Assembly: GCA_019634675.1 (NCBI GenBank)
Contig: JAHCAX010000001.1
Location: 62,001 to 126,000, forward strand
Reading direction: 5' to 3'
DNA length: 64,000 bases
Source of the DNA: Acherontichlamydia pituitae
GTDB lineage: Bacteria > Chlamydiota > Chlamydiia > Chlamydiales > Rhabdochlamydiaceae
Every line of letters starts with the position of its first letter. The first letter of the stretch is position 1. Below, piece by piece: positions 51,412-60,906 of the stretch. Under the pieces are notes generated by a model. The model was not told where the DNA came from. It made no database searches and worked only from the letters and a program-made list of their open reading frames with translations. The position numbers and the translations under genes are program-made.

Positions 51412-52158
51412 ATGTCTACACGAGCAACGGATCCTTCGGGACCCTCTACGTGGTTCAATTGGAACCAATTCAATCCCATATTTGCAGCAGCAGGCGCGAT
51501 CGTTCCCCCTTACTACCTCTTTGTCGTCAAAAGCGCCTACCAACAAGGAAAACCTGCACCCTCAATGACAATGAAGGAAGTCCTCATAGGTGGAGTGAAA
51601 GCAGCTCCTACGATCGGAACAATCGTCGGCACGCAAATGATCGTTCAGGCATTTGTGGAAAAAGCATTAGTAAAAGCTCGAAAAAATGAAGAGGGCCAGC
51701 CCTCAAGCTTTTGGACAATGTTGGGAAGCTCCGCATTTGTCGGAGGCGTATCGGCTCCATTATTGGCGATCTTTAATGGACAGACGATGGGCCTCTCTCC
51801 GATGCAGTCCCTCTCTGCGTTGTCAGCTAAACAAGCAGCAGCAATCGTCACCAGAGAGACCAGCTTCCTTTTTTCATTGCGGGTAAGCGAGCCGATCAGC
51901 GAGGAATTGAAACAAGTCGCAGGCGATACTAAAGCGGTCGAATATGTTTCGGCAGCGTTAAGCGGCGCGATCGGCAGCGTAGTCGGTCATCCGGCAGATA
52001 CAGCTTTAACACTTTGGCAAAAAGGAATTAAAGTGGTTTCCTTGCCGCAATTGATGCGGGGCGCTGTCCCTAAAAGCGGCGCTGTCGCCGCTTTTTCGCT
52101 CGGTTATAAAACGCTTAGCGATGTCTTAGCTGCTGCGCAACAAAGAGTCCAAGAATAG
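51412..52158 (+). CDS. mitochondrial-carrier-like (MCF) protein
   Basis: 248 residues; ATG follows AAGGA. Three tandem segments of roughly 65-80 residues (about 23-88, 103-165, 177-240), each with two hydrophobic helices. The third, SAALSGAIGSVVGHPADTAL...LMRGAVPKSGAVAAFSLGYKTL, follows the carrier pattern: Gly-rich first helix, P-x-D kink (P194, D196), RG matrix helix, then second helix with GYK. Segment two has TRET like the carrier R-E region. Canonical lysine/arginine of PxDxxK is missing. Resembles mitochondrial carriers (compare Legionella LncP). Could insert in host mitochondria or the inclusion, or import nucleotides. Followed 8 bases later by a DUF2000 gene. Confidence 0.65.
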   Translation: MSTRATDPSGPSTWFNWNQFNPIFAAAGAIVPPYYLFVVKSAYQQGKPAPSMTMKEVLIGGVKAAPTIGTIVGTQMIVQAFVEKALVKARKNEEGQPSSFWTMLGSSAFVGGVSAPLLAIFNGQTMGLSPMQSLSALSAKQAAAIVTRETSFLFSLRVSEPISEELKQVAGDTKAVEYVSAALSGAIGSVVGHPADTALTLWQKGIKVVSLPQLMRGAVPKSGAVAAFSLGYKTLSDVLAAAQQRVQE

Positions 52159-52166
52159 GAGGACAT

Positions 52167-52586
52167 ATGGCAACCCCATTTACGAACAAACTGGTCGCTG
52201 TCATGAATGAAAAGATCGAACCCGGCGTGATCATGAACGCCTTGGCGCATATGTGCATCGGCTTCGGTTCAACAATTGGCATTGAGCTCTTGAGGCTGAC
52301 CAACTATATGGATGCGGATGGCGGAAGCCATCCCTGCATTTCTGAGATGCCGTTCATGATCTTGAAGGCCAATTCGAACAAGATTCGGGCCTTGCGCAAA
52401 GCTTGTCTGGAACAGGAAATCCGATTTGCCGATTTCACACAGTCGATGACAATCGGCTCCTACCTCGAACAGATCGAGCGGACAAAGCAAATAAAAGAAG
52501 AAGATCTGATCTACTACGGGATCGTTCTGTTCGGCGACTGGGACAAAGTCTCTGAGCTGACCCGGAAGTTCTCGCTGTGGAAGTAA
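52167..52586 (+). CDS. DUF2000-family protein
   Basis: 139 residues, small soluble alpha/beta protein. Blocks: NALAHMCIGFGSTIGIELL, YMDADGGSHPCISEMPFMILKA, and FADFTQSMTIGSYLEQI match DUF2000, a family whose fold resembles peptidyl-tRNA hydrolase II; biochemical role unknown. It begins 8 bases after the carrier-like gene and should be translated with it, so the two may work together. Confidence 0.85.
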   Translation: MATPFTNKLVAVMNEKIEPGVIMNALAHMCIGFGSTIGIELLRLTNYMDADGGSHPCISEMPFMILKANSNKIRALRKACLEQEIRFADFTQSMTIGSYLEQIERTKQIKEEDLIYYGIVLFGDWDKVSELTRKFSLWK

Positions 52587-52656
52587 ACCAAGATGCCGCC
52601 TTTCAAGAGGTGGCATTTCCGATCGGATCCGCTTACTCAGCAATTTGCTTGAATCC

Positions 52657-53823
52657 TTACCCTTTCCAGGAGGAGATCTTTGAACCCAATTTTGACGTGA
52701 TTTTAAAAAAATACGCTTTCAGGCTAAATTTTACCTTCAGCCTAACTTCCAACAGGGATTTAGCAATGATGATGTCATCTTTGTACAATTCCTGCAGAAC
52801 ATCTGTATCTTGAGTGAAATCAACTTCTCCCAGCTTTTGTTTTACTCCGAAATAGCGGCCATTATAATAAACAATATCAACATCGCAGATTGTTTGGAGC
52901 AGTTTAGGCGGATCGAGATCAATCTGGATCGGCCGTCTTTTCGCTGAACGAGGACATAGGGTTAATGCGCCCGTTTTGATCAGAACATTCGCCATAATCA
53001 GGCTCATCGGCATTTCAATACGGTACCTCTCAAATGCAAGTTCTGCATCTTCTTTCCATGTCTTTAGTTTTTCTAGCGCAAATGAACTGAAATCGCTGCT
53101 TTCCGGAGCAACAGACACAAGTTCGCCCTGTCTTGTAATAACTGGGGTACGCTCAGTGACAAGTCCTCTTTTGGCCATCAAATGCCTTCCCAAGCGGGTT
53201 GGGGATGGAATGGGCCAGTCTTCAGACTGCTTAAAGGAAAGACCTACTTTTGTCCTGGCGATTAGATCCTCCACTTCATCTGAAGTCAGGAATTTATTTG
53301 GACACAGGACTTTCGCTTTTTTTTCTAGTTCTGCGATGACTTTTTCACGGTAGGGGGTCCTAAGTCCGAAAAAACTAAAATCAATATCTGGGTTTTCTAT
53401 CGTTTTTTTGGGCAAAAGAAACTTACTATATCCTAACTCCATAAATGCGGTTGGAGCATATTGCGAATAAAACGGCACTGTTGACTCGACCATCGTCCAA
53501 ATAAAAGAAGCGCCCGATGCCGCTTCAGGAAATCCCTTCCATCGTATAGGCCAGTGTCCATCGAAGCGTCCATTGAAGGAATCGCCAAAAGGGATTTCAG
53601 TCGTTACAATGCCATAGGTAACGTTCGTTTTTTTGATCCTATCGCCCATTCCAAGCAAGAAGTTCTCCCAAAAGACATTGATTGCCTGCGAATGAACTTC
53701 ATGGCTGGAAATTGTGACCCGATGGCCAAGTTCATGAAGGCCTGCTTTAAACCAATTATACATGTCCTCTAGGGTCTTTCTTCCTTTTGGGGTATGATTG
53801 GATGTGCAAAAATGAAACCACAT
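52657..53823 (-). CDS. predicted GT-B-like glycosyltransferase, uncertain
   Basis: 388 residues, no signal peptide. MWFHFCTSNHTPKGRKTLEDM at the start and LHELGHRVTISSHE suggest a GT-B N domain; VGLSFKQSEDWPIPSPTRLGRHLMAKRGLVTERTPV resembles the C domain region of CgeB/GT4-like enzymes where donor binding occurs. The last 90 residues (YYNGRYFGVKQKLGEVDF) are an extra region with DILQE-like helices. No clear catalytic residue is identifiable. Could glycosylate host or surface molecules. Convergent neighbours unrelated. Confidence 0.55.
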   Translation of the reverse strand: MWFHFCTSNHTPKGRKTLEDMYNWFKAGLHELGHRVTISSHEVHSQAINVFWENFLLGMGDRIKKTNVTYGIVTTEIPFGDSFNGRFDGHWPIRWKGFPEAASGASFIWTMVESTVPFYSQYAPTAFMELGYSKFLLPKKTIENPDIDFSFFGLRTPYREKVIAELEKKAKVLCPNKFLTSDEVEDLIARTKVGLSFKQSEDWPIPSPTRLGRHLMAKRGLVTERTPVITRQGELVSVAPESSDFSSFALEKLKTWKEDAELAFERYRIEMPMSLIMANVLIKTGALTLCPRSAKRRPIQIDLDPPKLLQTICDVDIVYYNGRYFGVKQKLGEVDFTQDTDVLQELYKDDIIIAKSLLEVRLKVKFSLKAYFFKITSKLGSKISSWKG

Positions 53824-53960
53824 AAAAATCGATGAGATTGACTAGCTTTCATGAACGGTTGGTTAGCTAAAGGAGCAGATTACATCATTTCGATTGTTTC
53901 CGAACATGCTTTTTCTATGGAAGAAAGAGAATTTAAATTCTCGAATCAAGATAAAAAGGA

Positions 53961-55247
53961 TTACCGAACCTTGACGACAAGAGCCGAAAGATTGTCCGTA
54001 GAGCCCGATTCATGGGCTGAAAAGATAATGTTCCTTGCAAGAGCGCCTGGAGTAAGAGCGCGGTTCAAATGAACGGCCCTGGCAACGTCGACTGTCCGTG
54101 CGACATCGTAGATCCCGTCGCAGCAGAGGACAAGGTGGCTGCCTGGGTGGATATCGGACAATGGCTTCATCGCAATTTTGGGACGAGCGCTGATCGCTCC
54201 ATTGAGCCGATGGTCCCCGATCGCCCTAGCAACTGCCAATATCCCATTGACCCGAGGAACTCCCCCCATATTGAAGACAGTTCCGCCGCGCCGTTCAATC
54301 CCCCGCCGATAGCGTGGATCATCTGGTTTAGCATCTTCCGTTAACTGCTCAGCTGTTCCGTTGTTGTCCAAAATCGTCCTCGCATCGCCGACGTTTGCCG
54401 TCCAAAGCTTATTATCTAAGATCATGGCGATCGTCGCTGTCGTTCCCTGCCTCTGGGCAATCTCTGGATGCTGGACCTTAAAATCATGGTTCAAACGGAC
54501 GCTTGTCATTTTTAATGCGCGCCAAATCCCTGCATCTGTCAGACCGTTAGGGTTATATTCGACGAGCGCCTCTGATAATTTCCCCTGCAAATGATCGCGC
54601 ACATAACGGGCAGCCATGGGACCGCCATGTCCATCAAAGATTCCGAAGAGCTGGATAGGAAAAGCTCTTTGCCCGACTTGAACGTTGAACTGCGCAGCGA
54701 TATGCTCATCTTCCATCGTAGGACGTCTTCCTTGCGCATGCGCAATCCCTACAGGGACATGGCCAATACGCTCTTCGTGCATCTCCCACGTCGCTGGCGC
54801 TGCTTGGTACTGGAAAGTCTTGATGGGCTCGCGCGCCATCTGTTCCGCATTCCGCTGCAGCTGCCTCTGCATAGCTTGGGCGATCTCAGCATCACCTTTA
54901 AGGTGATTTTCAAAGCTTTCCGGATCAGATTTGACCAGTCCAAGCCAGCTTAAGAATGACCAGAAGCAGTTAACGACCGATTGCCATGCGTCTGCTAGAT
55001 AACTGCAGAATCCTTTTGATGCAGGTTCTACATGCTGCATCGTGCGCAGAGTTGTCTGAGCTGCGGGATGGATTTGAGGAGGCGTTGCCGATCGGCTCGG
55101 AATAAAAAACGAGACATCAAGGCCGCCGTTCCTGGTCGATGGGATTGAGATTGATCGATTAGCAACGGAAGCATCAAGCCCTGTAAAAAATGAAGGACTG
55201 CACTGAAATCGATCTGAGCCCTGCTGTCTAGACGGAATAATCGACAT
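53961..55247 (-). CDS. PP2C-type Ser/Thr phosphatase, eukaryote-like
   Basis: 428 residues; ATG at 55247 has GGGGA four bases upstream. Residues about 165-428 form a complete PPM/PP2C domain: RRPTMEDEH, FGIFDGHGG, ANVGDARTIL, RAIGDHRL, CCDGIYDV, GSTDNLSALVV; all metal-binding aspartates are present, so it should be active on phosphoserine/threonine. The MEDEH and DGHGG forms are more like eukaryotic PP2C than bacterial SpoIIE/Stp. The first 160 residues are Pro/Ser/Gln-rich with one aromatic hydrophobic stretch (VVNCFWSFLSWLGLV), which fits membrane attachment or a secretion signal. Candidate effector. Confidence 0.9.
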   Translation of the reverse strand: MSIIPSRQQGSDRFQCSPSFFTGLDASVANRSISIPSTRNGGLDVSFFIPSRSATPPQIHPAAQTTLRTMQHVEPASKGFCSYLADAWQSVVNCFWSFLSWLGLVKSDPESFENHLKGDAEIAQAMQRQLQRNAEQMAREPIKTFQYQAAPATWEMHEERIGHVPVGIAHAQGRRPTMEDEHIAAQFNVQVGQRAFPIQLFGIFDGHGGPMAARYVRDHLQGKLSEALVEYNPNGLTDAGIWRALKMTSVRLNHDFKVQHPEIAQRQGTTATIAMILDNKLWTANVGDARTILDNNGTAEQLTEDAKPDDPRYRRGIERRGGTVFNMGGVPRVNGILAVARAIGDHRLNGAISARPKIAMKPLSDIHPGSHLVLCCDGIYDVARTVDVARAVHLNRALTPGALARNIIFSAHESGSTDNLSALVVKVR

Positions 55248-55469
55248 AAAATCCCCAAATAAACATCCTAATCTAGATTAATATTATAACAACAAAATCG
55301 AAGAAAATCAACAAAAACAAATAATTAACAAACAGTTTTATTTCAAATTCAATATAAAATTAAAACAGATTAAGCAACTTTCCATATTCAACAAAATCTT
55401 TCAATTCCTATTGACGCACTCAAAAAAATTAATTAATAAGAAGGTTAGGTCAATAATAAAATTAACACA
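55248..55469. other. 222-base AT-rich divergent intergenic region
   Basis: Strongly AT-rich, carrying the divergent promoters for the phosphatase and for the efflux operon. No structure or open frame seen beyond that. Confidence 0.4.
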
Positions 55470-56945
55470 ATGATTTTGCGCCTATTAAAAAAAGAATTCA
55501 TCTTTGGCCTCTTGCTGCTGCTTTCCGGATGCGTCTCTATGCCGAAAGATGAACAGCGGGAAAACCTCCTTTCCGCTCCTTCCGTCCAAGATTCGGTGGC
55601 GAGCAGCGTCGAGAGCGGTCTGTTTTCCCTTGGCGCTTGGCCTCAAGAGAATTGGTGGGATCTGTTCCAATCTGCAGAACTCAACGAGCTGATCGCAGAA
55701 GCGCTTGCCCACAACCCCTCGATCCAAAGCATCGAACGGCGTGTGGAATATGCCAAACAGACGGCAAAAGGGGTCCGCTCCAAACTATTCCCCTTTCTCT
55801 TCTTCGATGCTGACGAGACCTGGCAATACTTGAGCAAAAATGGCCTTTACCGCGCTTTAAATCCGAAGGTTCCCCTTAATGCCAATCTTGTCGATCTGAC
55901 CCTTTCGTTCACCTATGAGTTCGATTTCTGGGGGAAGAACAGGAACCTTTTCAATGCTGCGCTCGGAGAAGAAAAAGCCCAGGAGGCAGAGGCTGCGCAA
56001 GTCACATTGATCACGACGACTGCAGTAGCGCAGGCCTACTTCGCCCTTAAGACCAACTTGGTCAGAAAACGCCTTTTCGAAGCCCTCTACGATCTGCGCA
56101 GCAAAGTCCTTGACTTGCAAGTTCTCCTTCAAGACAAAGCGCTCCTTTCCATGCTGCCTCCGCTTTTATCAGCAGAGGACCTGCTGGAAGCAGAAAAGCT
56201 CCTCTTTAGCATCGAGCAAGAGGTCGAAACGGATAAGCACCTGCTTAATATCTTAGTTGGAGCCGGCCCTGATGCTCCCTTGCAGATCGCCGCGGAACTT
56301 CCTCCTGCTCTGGACAGCATCACTATCCCCGACAACCTTTCCATCGATCTGTTATCGCGCCGCCCCGATCTGATGGCCCAGATCTGGCGCGTCGAGTCGC
56401 TTGCCCATGAAGTAGGCGCCGCCAAAGCCGATTTCTACCCGAACATCAATCTGACTGCCTTTGCGGGGCTTGAGAGCATTTTATATCGCAACCTCTTCAA
56501 AGCAAGCAGCAAGGCAGGCGGACTCCAACCGGCAATCCACCTGCCTATTTTTACCGCCGGACAGATCCGCGCGAACGTCCGTGCGAAAAAAGCGCTCTTC
56601 GACGAGGCGGTGTTCTCCTACAACCAGCTCTTGCTGCAGAGCGCCTCTGAAGTCGCCGATCTTCTTGTTTTGGCCAAAGCGACATTTGAACAGAAGGCCG
56701 ATCAAGAACGGATCGTGCAAGCTGCCCTAGACCGCTGCGAGATCACCTCATTGCGAAGACTGAGCGGACTTGACAACAGCCTTGCCGAGTATTTCATCGA
56801 AGAGGAGCTGATCTTAAAAGAGCTCGATAACGTGACCCTCCTCTACACCCAGTATCTGGCAACGATCAAGTTGATCAAGTCCCTTGGCGGCGGCTACCAA
56901 TCAGCCTACAGCCTGCCCTTAACGGCGCTAGGAGATGGACAATGA
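55470..56945 (+). CDS. TolC/NodT-family outer-membrane efflux lipoprotein
   Basis: 491 residues. Lipoprotein signal with lipobox LLSGC (cysteine about residue 21). NWWDLFQSAELNELIAEALAHNPSI is the NodT opening; two OEP repeats follow, with SRRPDLMAQIWRVESLAHEVGAAKADFYPNINLTA in the second. Forms the trimeric outer-membrane channel. Overlaps the adaptor gene by 4 bases. Confidence 0.94.
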   Translation: MILRLLKKEFIFGLLLLLSGCVSMPKDEQRENLLSAPSVQDSVASSVESGLFSLGAWPQENWWDLFQSAELNELIAEALAHNPSIQSIERRVEYAKQTAKGVRSKLFPFLFFDADETWQYLSKNGLYRALNPKVPLNANLVDLTLSFTYEFDFWGKNRNLFNAALGEEKAQEAEAAQVTLITTTAVAQAYFALKTNLVRKRLFEALYDLRSKVLDLQVLLQDKALLSMLPPLLSAEDLLEAEKLLFSIEQEVETDKHLLNILVGAGPDAPLQIAAELPPALDSITIPDNLSIDLLSRRPDLMAQIWRVESLAHEVGAAKADFYPNINLTAFAGLESILYRNLFKASSKAGGLQPAIHLPIFTAGQIRANVRAKKALFDEAVFSYNQLLLQSASEVADLLVLAKATFEQKADQERIVQAALDRCEITSLRRLSGLDNSLAEYFIEEELILKELDNVTLLYTQYLATIKLIKSLGGGYQSAYSLPLTALGDGQ

Positions 56946-58162
56946 CAGCAGCAACAACATCTTCTCCCTCCAACCATAAAAGGAAAAAGATCACAGTCAT
57001 CTTTTCCTCTGTCTGCATCCTGCTGGCCCTTGCATTCTTTTTCTTTTGGCTCCTCTACCTTCGCCACATCGAATACACAGACGACGCATACGTCGAAGGG
57101 AACCAAGTCTACATCACCCCTTTGCGCCCAGGCTTCATCACTGCGATCCATTCCGATGACACCTATTTGGTGAAAAAGGGGCAGGTCCTCATCGATCTCG
57201 ATAAGACCGATGCGGCAATCGCGCTCAACCAAGCAAAGAAAAATCTCGCCCAGGTCGTCCGCGAGGTCTGCCAGATGTTCCACCAAGTCTTTGTCTATGA
57301 GGCGGAGATCGAAGTGAAGAAAGCGGAGTACATCAAATCGGCGCAAGACTTCGAACATCGAAGGGATGTCATCTCCGATGGAGGCGTATCCGTCGAAGAC
57401 TTCGAGCATGCGATCGCAGCCTTAAGCAGCAGCTTTTACTCGCTGCAGATGACAGAGCTCCTCTATGAAAAATCTCTCAGCCTTGTCCAGGGGACATCGA
57501 TCAAGGGGCATCCCCTTGTGCTCGAAGCTGCCGACAGAGTCCGCGATGCCTGGGTCCAGCTATACCGCTGCCGGATCTATTCGCCGGTCGAAGGGCTTGT
57601 CGCGCAGAGAAAAATCCAAGTCGGGATGTGGGCCGATGCAGGTCAGATGTTAATGAGCGTCATTCCTCTCGACCAGATCTGGGTCAATGCCAACTACAAA
57701 GAGACCCAGCTCAAGCACATGAGGATCGGCCAGCCTGTCAGGATCACCTCAGACCTCTATGGAGATGATGTCGTCTTCCACGGAACAATCGCAGGGCTTC
57801 CCGGCGCAGCCGGCAACGCATTTTCCTTACTCCCCCCTCAAAACCTCTCCGGAAACTGGATCAAGATCGTGCAGCGCGTCCCCGTGCGCGTCTCTTTAGA
57901 TCCCGCAGAACTTAAGCAGCATCCCCTGCGGATCGGCCTTTCGATGGAAGCGATCGTCGACTTGCGCAACCAAACCGGCCTGCTGGTCCCAGAGACCAAT
58001 GAAGGATCGCCCAAGTATGAAACCCCCATCTATGAATGGGAGGAAAAAGGGGATGAAGAGGCAATCGGACTGATCCTCAATGAGAACCTCGATCCGAGCC
58101 TTGCCGCTTACGCTGAGACGCCGCTGCTCATCGAAATGCAGGAAGGATATGCCAGAGAATAA
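56942..58162 (+). CDS. emrA: EmrA/HlyD-type membrane fusion adaptor
   Basis: 406 residues. A single N-terminal membrane helix (VIFSSVCILLALAFFFFWLLYL) is followed by IEYTDDAYVEGNQVYITPLRPGFI, the biotinyl-lipoyl region typical of EmrA, a helical hairpin, and the barrel with YSPVEGLVAQRKIQVGMW and NANYKETQL. It bridges inner-membrane pump and outer channel. The stop falls within the next gene by 14 bases. Confidence 0.94.
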   Translation: MTAATTSSPSNHKRKKITVIFSSVCILLALAFFFFWLLYLRHIEYTDDAYVEGNQVYITPLRPGFITAIHSDDTYLVKKGQVLIDLDKTDAAIALNQAKKNLAQVVREVCQMFHQVFVYEAEIEVKKAEYIKSAQDFEHRRDVISDGGVSVEDFEHAIAALSSSFYSLQMTELLYEKSLSLVQGTSIKGHPLVLEAADRVRDAWVQLYRCRIYSPVEGLVAQRKIQVGMWADAGQMLMSVIPLDQIWVNANYKETQLKHMRIGQPVRITSDLYGDDVVFHGTIAGLPGAAGNAFSLLPPQNLSGNWIKIVQRVPVRVSLDPAELKQHPLRIGLSMEAIVDLRNQTGLLVPETNEGSPKYETPIYEWEEKGDEEAIGLILNENLDPSLAAYAETPLLIEMQEGYARE

Positions 58163-59687
58163 ATCTTATCCGATCCCTCTCTATGCCGCTCTTTTCTTCA
58201 TGCTGTTCATGGTGATCTTCAACTATACTTTGAGCATCATGGCCTCCCCTTATATTGTCGGAGAGCTAGGGGGCAGCAACGACATCGCCACCTACTCGGT
58301 CTCGCTCTATGCGATCGGTAACGCCCTCAGCATTCCATTAGGGAAGCCTCTTATTGCCCGCATCGGCGCAATGCGCTCGGTTTTCCTATTGCTCACGCTA
58401 TTTGCGTTTTTCTCATTGCTGTGCGCTATCTCTCCCACCAATCCCTTTTTCAATGCAGCCCGTTTTTTGCAGGGGTTTGCAGCAGGGCCCCTTTACGCAG
58501 TCGGTTTCCACCTGTTTTCATGGCTCCAGCCGAAAGAAAAACGGGGACTTTTCTCATCCATTTCCTTAATGATCTTCACCACAGGGCCTGTCATCGGCGC
58601 TTGCTGGGGAGGATGGGTTGCCTACCGATGGCACTGGCAATGGGTCTTTTACCTGAACGTTCCCCTCTTGCTCCTCTTAGCCTGGTTCCTTAGGCATTCC
58701 CTCAAGCCATTGACAGAACCAGCAGTCCCTAAAAAACCATTCGACGCCATCGGCTACCTCTTTTATTTTGTGAGCATATTGTCCTTAAGCTTGGCCATCA
58801 TCTTAGGACAAGAGCTCGACTGGCTCCGCTCCAATACCATTCTCACGCTTGGAGCCATCGGCATCCCTTCCCTGATCTTTTTCATCCTCTGGGAGTTGAA
58901 CCACGAAGAGCCTATCCTCGATCTAAAGCTCCTTAAACGTCCTGTGCTATCCTTTGCTCTTTTTAATCTCGCAGTCCTTTTTTCCCTCTATTTTGGGATC
59001 GTGATCCTCCTTTCGCTTTGGCTGAAGCTCTGGGTAAACTACACTCCGAACTGGATAGCCCTCTTGATGGGCGTCATGGCGCTGACCGCCATGTTTCCGA
59101 TGTTCCTGATCGATAAAAGAATCGCGCGGATCGACAATCGGATCTTCCTGGCCTTATCGATCATCTTCCTGATCATCTCGAGCTATCATACAATGCGGTT
59201 CAACGTCGATATCGACTTCGAACGGATCGCGACCTCAAGGATTTTTGCAGGGCTTGGCCTGGCCTTGTTCTTAGCTCCGATCTTCAGGCTTTGCTTCTAT
59301 GCACTTCCTAATGAAGAGAGCATGTTCAAGGTGCTAGGCCTCTTCCAAGTGACAAGGGCCCTTTCAAGCGGCCTTGGAGCATCGCTCTACAACGTCGCCT
59401 GGATCCGCAGACAGGTCTTTTACCACGACAGGCTTGGCAGTCAGATCACCGCAGAATCAGCGCAGACCCAAGAGTTCTTCATCCAAGCAAACTCGGTTGG
59501 GATCCATGGCGAACATGCCAATGCGCAGCTTGAGTTTTATCTGCAGCGCGAGTCCTCATCCCTTGCACTCGACGACTGCTTTTACTTGATGGTCTGGATT
59601 TTAGCCGGCCTCTTGATCACATTTGCATTCACGTTCCTTGCCAAAAAAGGATCCTTTGTCACTGTAGAAACAAAAGCGTCTCCTTAA
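58149..59687 (+). CDS. emrB: EmrB-type MFS drug efflux transporter (DHA2, 14 helices)
   Basis: 512 residues from MPENKSYP at 58149 (GAAGGAT close before); a longer frame from 58080 is inside emrA. About fourteen membrane helices. FNYTLSIMASPYIVGELGGSND, then SLYAIGNALSIPLGKPLIARIGAMRS (MFS loop motif) and GPVIGACWGGWVAYRWHWQWVFYLNVP (motif C and the WRW-FxxNxP signature of DHA2/EmrB). With the two upstream genes it forms a complete three-part pump that moves toxic compounds across both membranes. Confidence 0.94.
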   Translation: MPENKSYPIPLYAALFFMLFMVIFNYTLSIMASPYIVGELGGSNDIATYSVSLYAIGNALSIPLGKPLIARIGAMRSVFLLLTLFAFFSLLCAISPTNPFFNAARFLQGFAAGPLYAVGFHLFSWLQPKEKRGLFSSISLMIFTTGPVIGACWGGWVAYRWHWQWVFYLNVPLLLLLAWFLRHSLKPLTEPAVPKKPFDAIGYLFYFVSILSLSLAIILGQELDWLRSNTILTLGAIGIPSLIFFILWELNHEEPILDLKLLKRPVLSFALFNLAVLFSLYFGIVILLSLWLKLWVNYTPNWIALLMGVMALTAMFPMFLIDKRIARIDNRIFLALSIIFLIISSYHTMRFNVDIDFERIATSRIFAGLGLALFLAPIFRLCFYALPNEESMFKVLGLFQVTRALSSGLGASLYNVAWIRRQVFYHDRLGSQITAESAQTQEFFIQANSVGIHGEHANAQLEFYLQRESSSLALDDCFYLMVWILAGLLITFAFTFLAKKGSFVTVETKASP

Positions 59688-59776
59688 AAAAGCTGAATTT
59701 TTCTATTTCAAAAATCTCGACTAATTCATAGAATTTTTTTTCATTCACGATAACACAAATGATATGGAGCTATCCT

Positions 59777-60892
59777 ATGAATTTCTCCAAACTAGTTGTT
59801 CTTACCTCATTGATTGCCTTTGCCGGATCTGCAATGGCAGACGCTCCAGCGCAAACACAAGCGCAAACACCTCCGCCGCCTGTTCCGGTCGTCCTTGGAA
59901 ATCCCAATTACACGTTTGAAGTCAGCTTCACGGCCTTGATCATGCAACCCTATGCGAACAATCTCGATTATGGCGCAGAAGCTATTCCTTTTAACTATGG
60001 CGACGCTCAACCTGCCATCTCTCCAAGCTGGGTCATCCCTGAAATTTCCCCCGACTACCATTTCGGATTTGATGTGGGAATCGCCGGAATCTTCCATGGG
60101 GCGAAATCAAGCTTGATGCTGAATTGGGAGCGCTACCATTCTCCTAACGACTCCAATTCGAAAACCGTTTCCAATGACCAGTTCATGATCGGGCCATTTT
60201 TTGAGATCGGGCCCGATGCAAGCGTCTATAAAAAAGCAAAAGGGTCTGTCCACTTCCATTTTGACGAGGTCAACCTCGACTATGGCACGTTTGTAAATTT
60301 TGGAGAGCGGTTCCACGCTAACCTTTTTGCCGGCGTCAGCTATGCCCGCATTGTCCAAAAACGCTTTACGCACTTTCAAGACCTTACAGAAGACACAGTT
60401 CGCACCATCAAAGTCCCCTCCAAGTTTAACGGAGCCGGGCCCCAATTCGGCCTCGATTTCACCTATAAGATCGTCAATGGTTTCCAATTTGTCGGCAAAG
60501 CAAGGGGAACGCTTTACGTCGGAACATTTGATAACAGGACAAGATACTCCACACGATCGACAGACCTCGCAGCCTTAGGCGATATCAATCCCAATGTCCA
60601 ATCGACAAAAGTAAAAGACAAAATGGGCATTGTGCCTGGATTGGAAGGGAAGCTCGGGCTAGCCTATGAGCTCTTATTCCGACGTCATTACATGTTCAAG
60701 CTCGAGGCTGGATACCAAGCGCAGATCTATATCAATTCGATCCGCTCGATCGATATGGGAAGCGAGGTAGCATTGGCCGCAATTGGATCAGTTGGAAGCG
60801 CATCGACCGGCGTGTATGCGCGCTCTTTCGAAAGAACGGTCAGCGACTTCGGCCTTGCAGGCCCTTATGTCACAGTTGAGTTTGGATTCTAA
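59777..60892 (+). CDS. MOMP-like outer-membrane porin (Legionella MOMP family)
   Basis: 371 residues from MNFSKL at 59777, with GGAG seven bases upstream; an ATG at 59759 has none. Signal peptide 1-20 (cleavage near AMADA), Pro/Gln-rich spacer, then a beta-barrel with FEVSFTALIMQPYANNLDYG and HFGFDVGIAGIF, matching the PF05150 type seen at 21114. C-terminal VTVEFGF ends in phenylalanine. Likely a porin and major surface antigen. Followed 14 bases later by the VirK-like gene. Confidence 0.88.
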   Translation: MNFSKLVVLTSLIAFAGSAMADAPAQTQAQTPPPPVPVVLGNPNYTFEVSFTALIMQPYANNLDYGAEAIPFNYGDAQPAISPSWVIPEISPDYHFGFDVGIAGIFHGAKSSLMLNWERYHSPNDSNSKTVSNDQFMIGPFFEIGPDASVYKKAKGSVHFHFDEVNLDYGTFVNFGERFHANLFAGVSYARIVQKRFTHFQDLTEDTVRTIKVPSKFNGAGPQFGLDFTYKIVNGFQFVGKARGTLYVGTFDNRTRYSTRSTDLAALGDINPNVQSTKVKDKMGIVPGLEGKLGLAYELLFRRHYMFKLEAGYQAQIYINSIRSIDMGSEVALAAIGSVGSASTGVYARSFERTVSDFGLAGPYVTVEFGF

Positions 60893-60906
60893 ATTGGAAG
60901 ATAAGG

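Noticed and set aside
53851..54072. 73-codon plus-strand frame after the GT-like gene
   Set aside because: Mostly antisense to the PP2C gene and lacks a ribosome site or motif.
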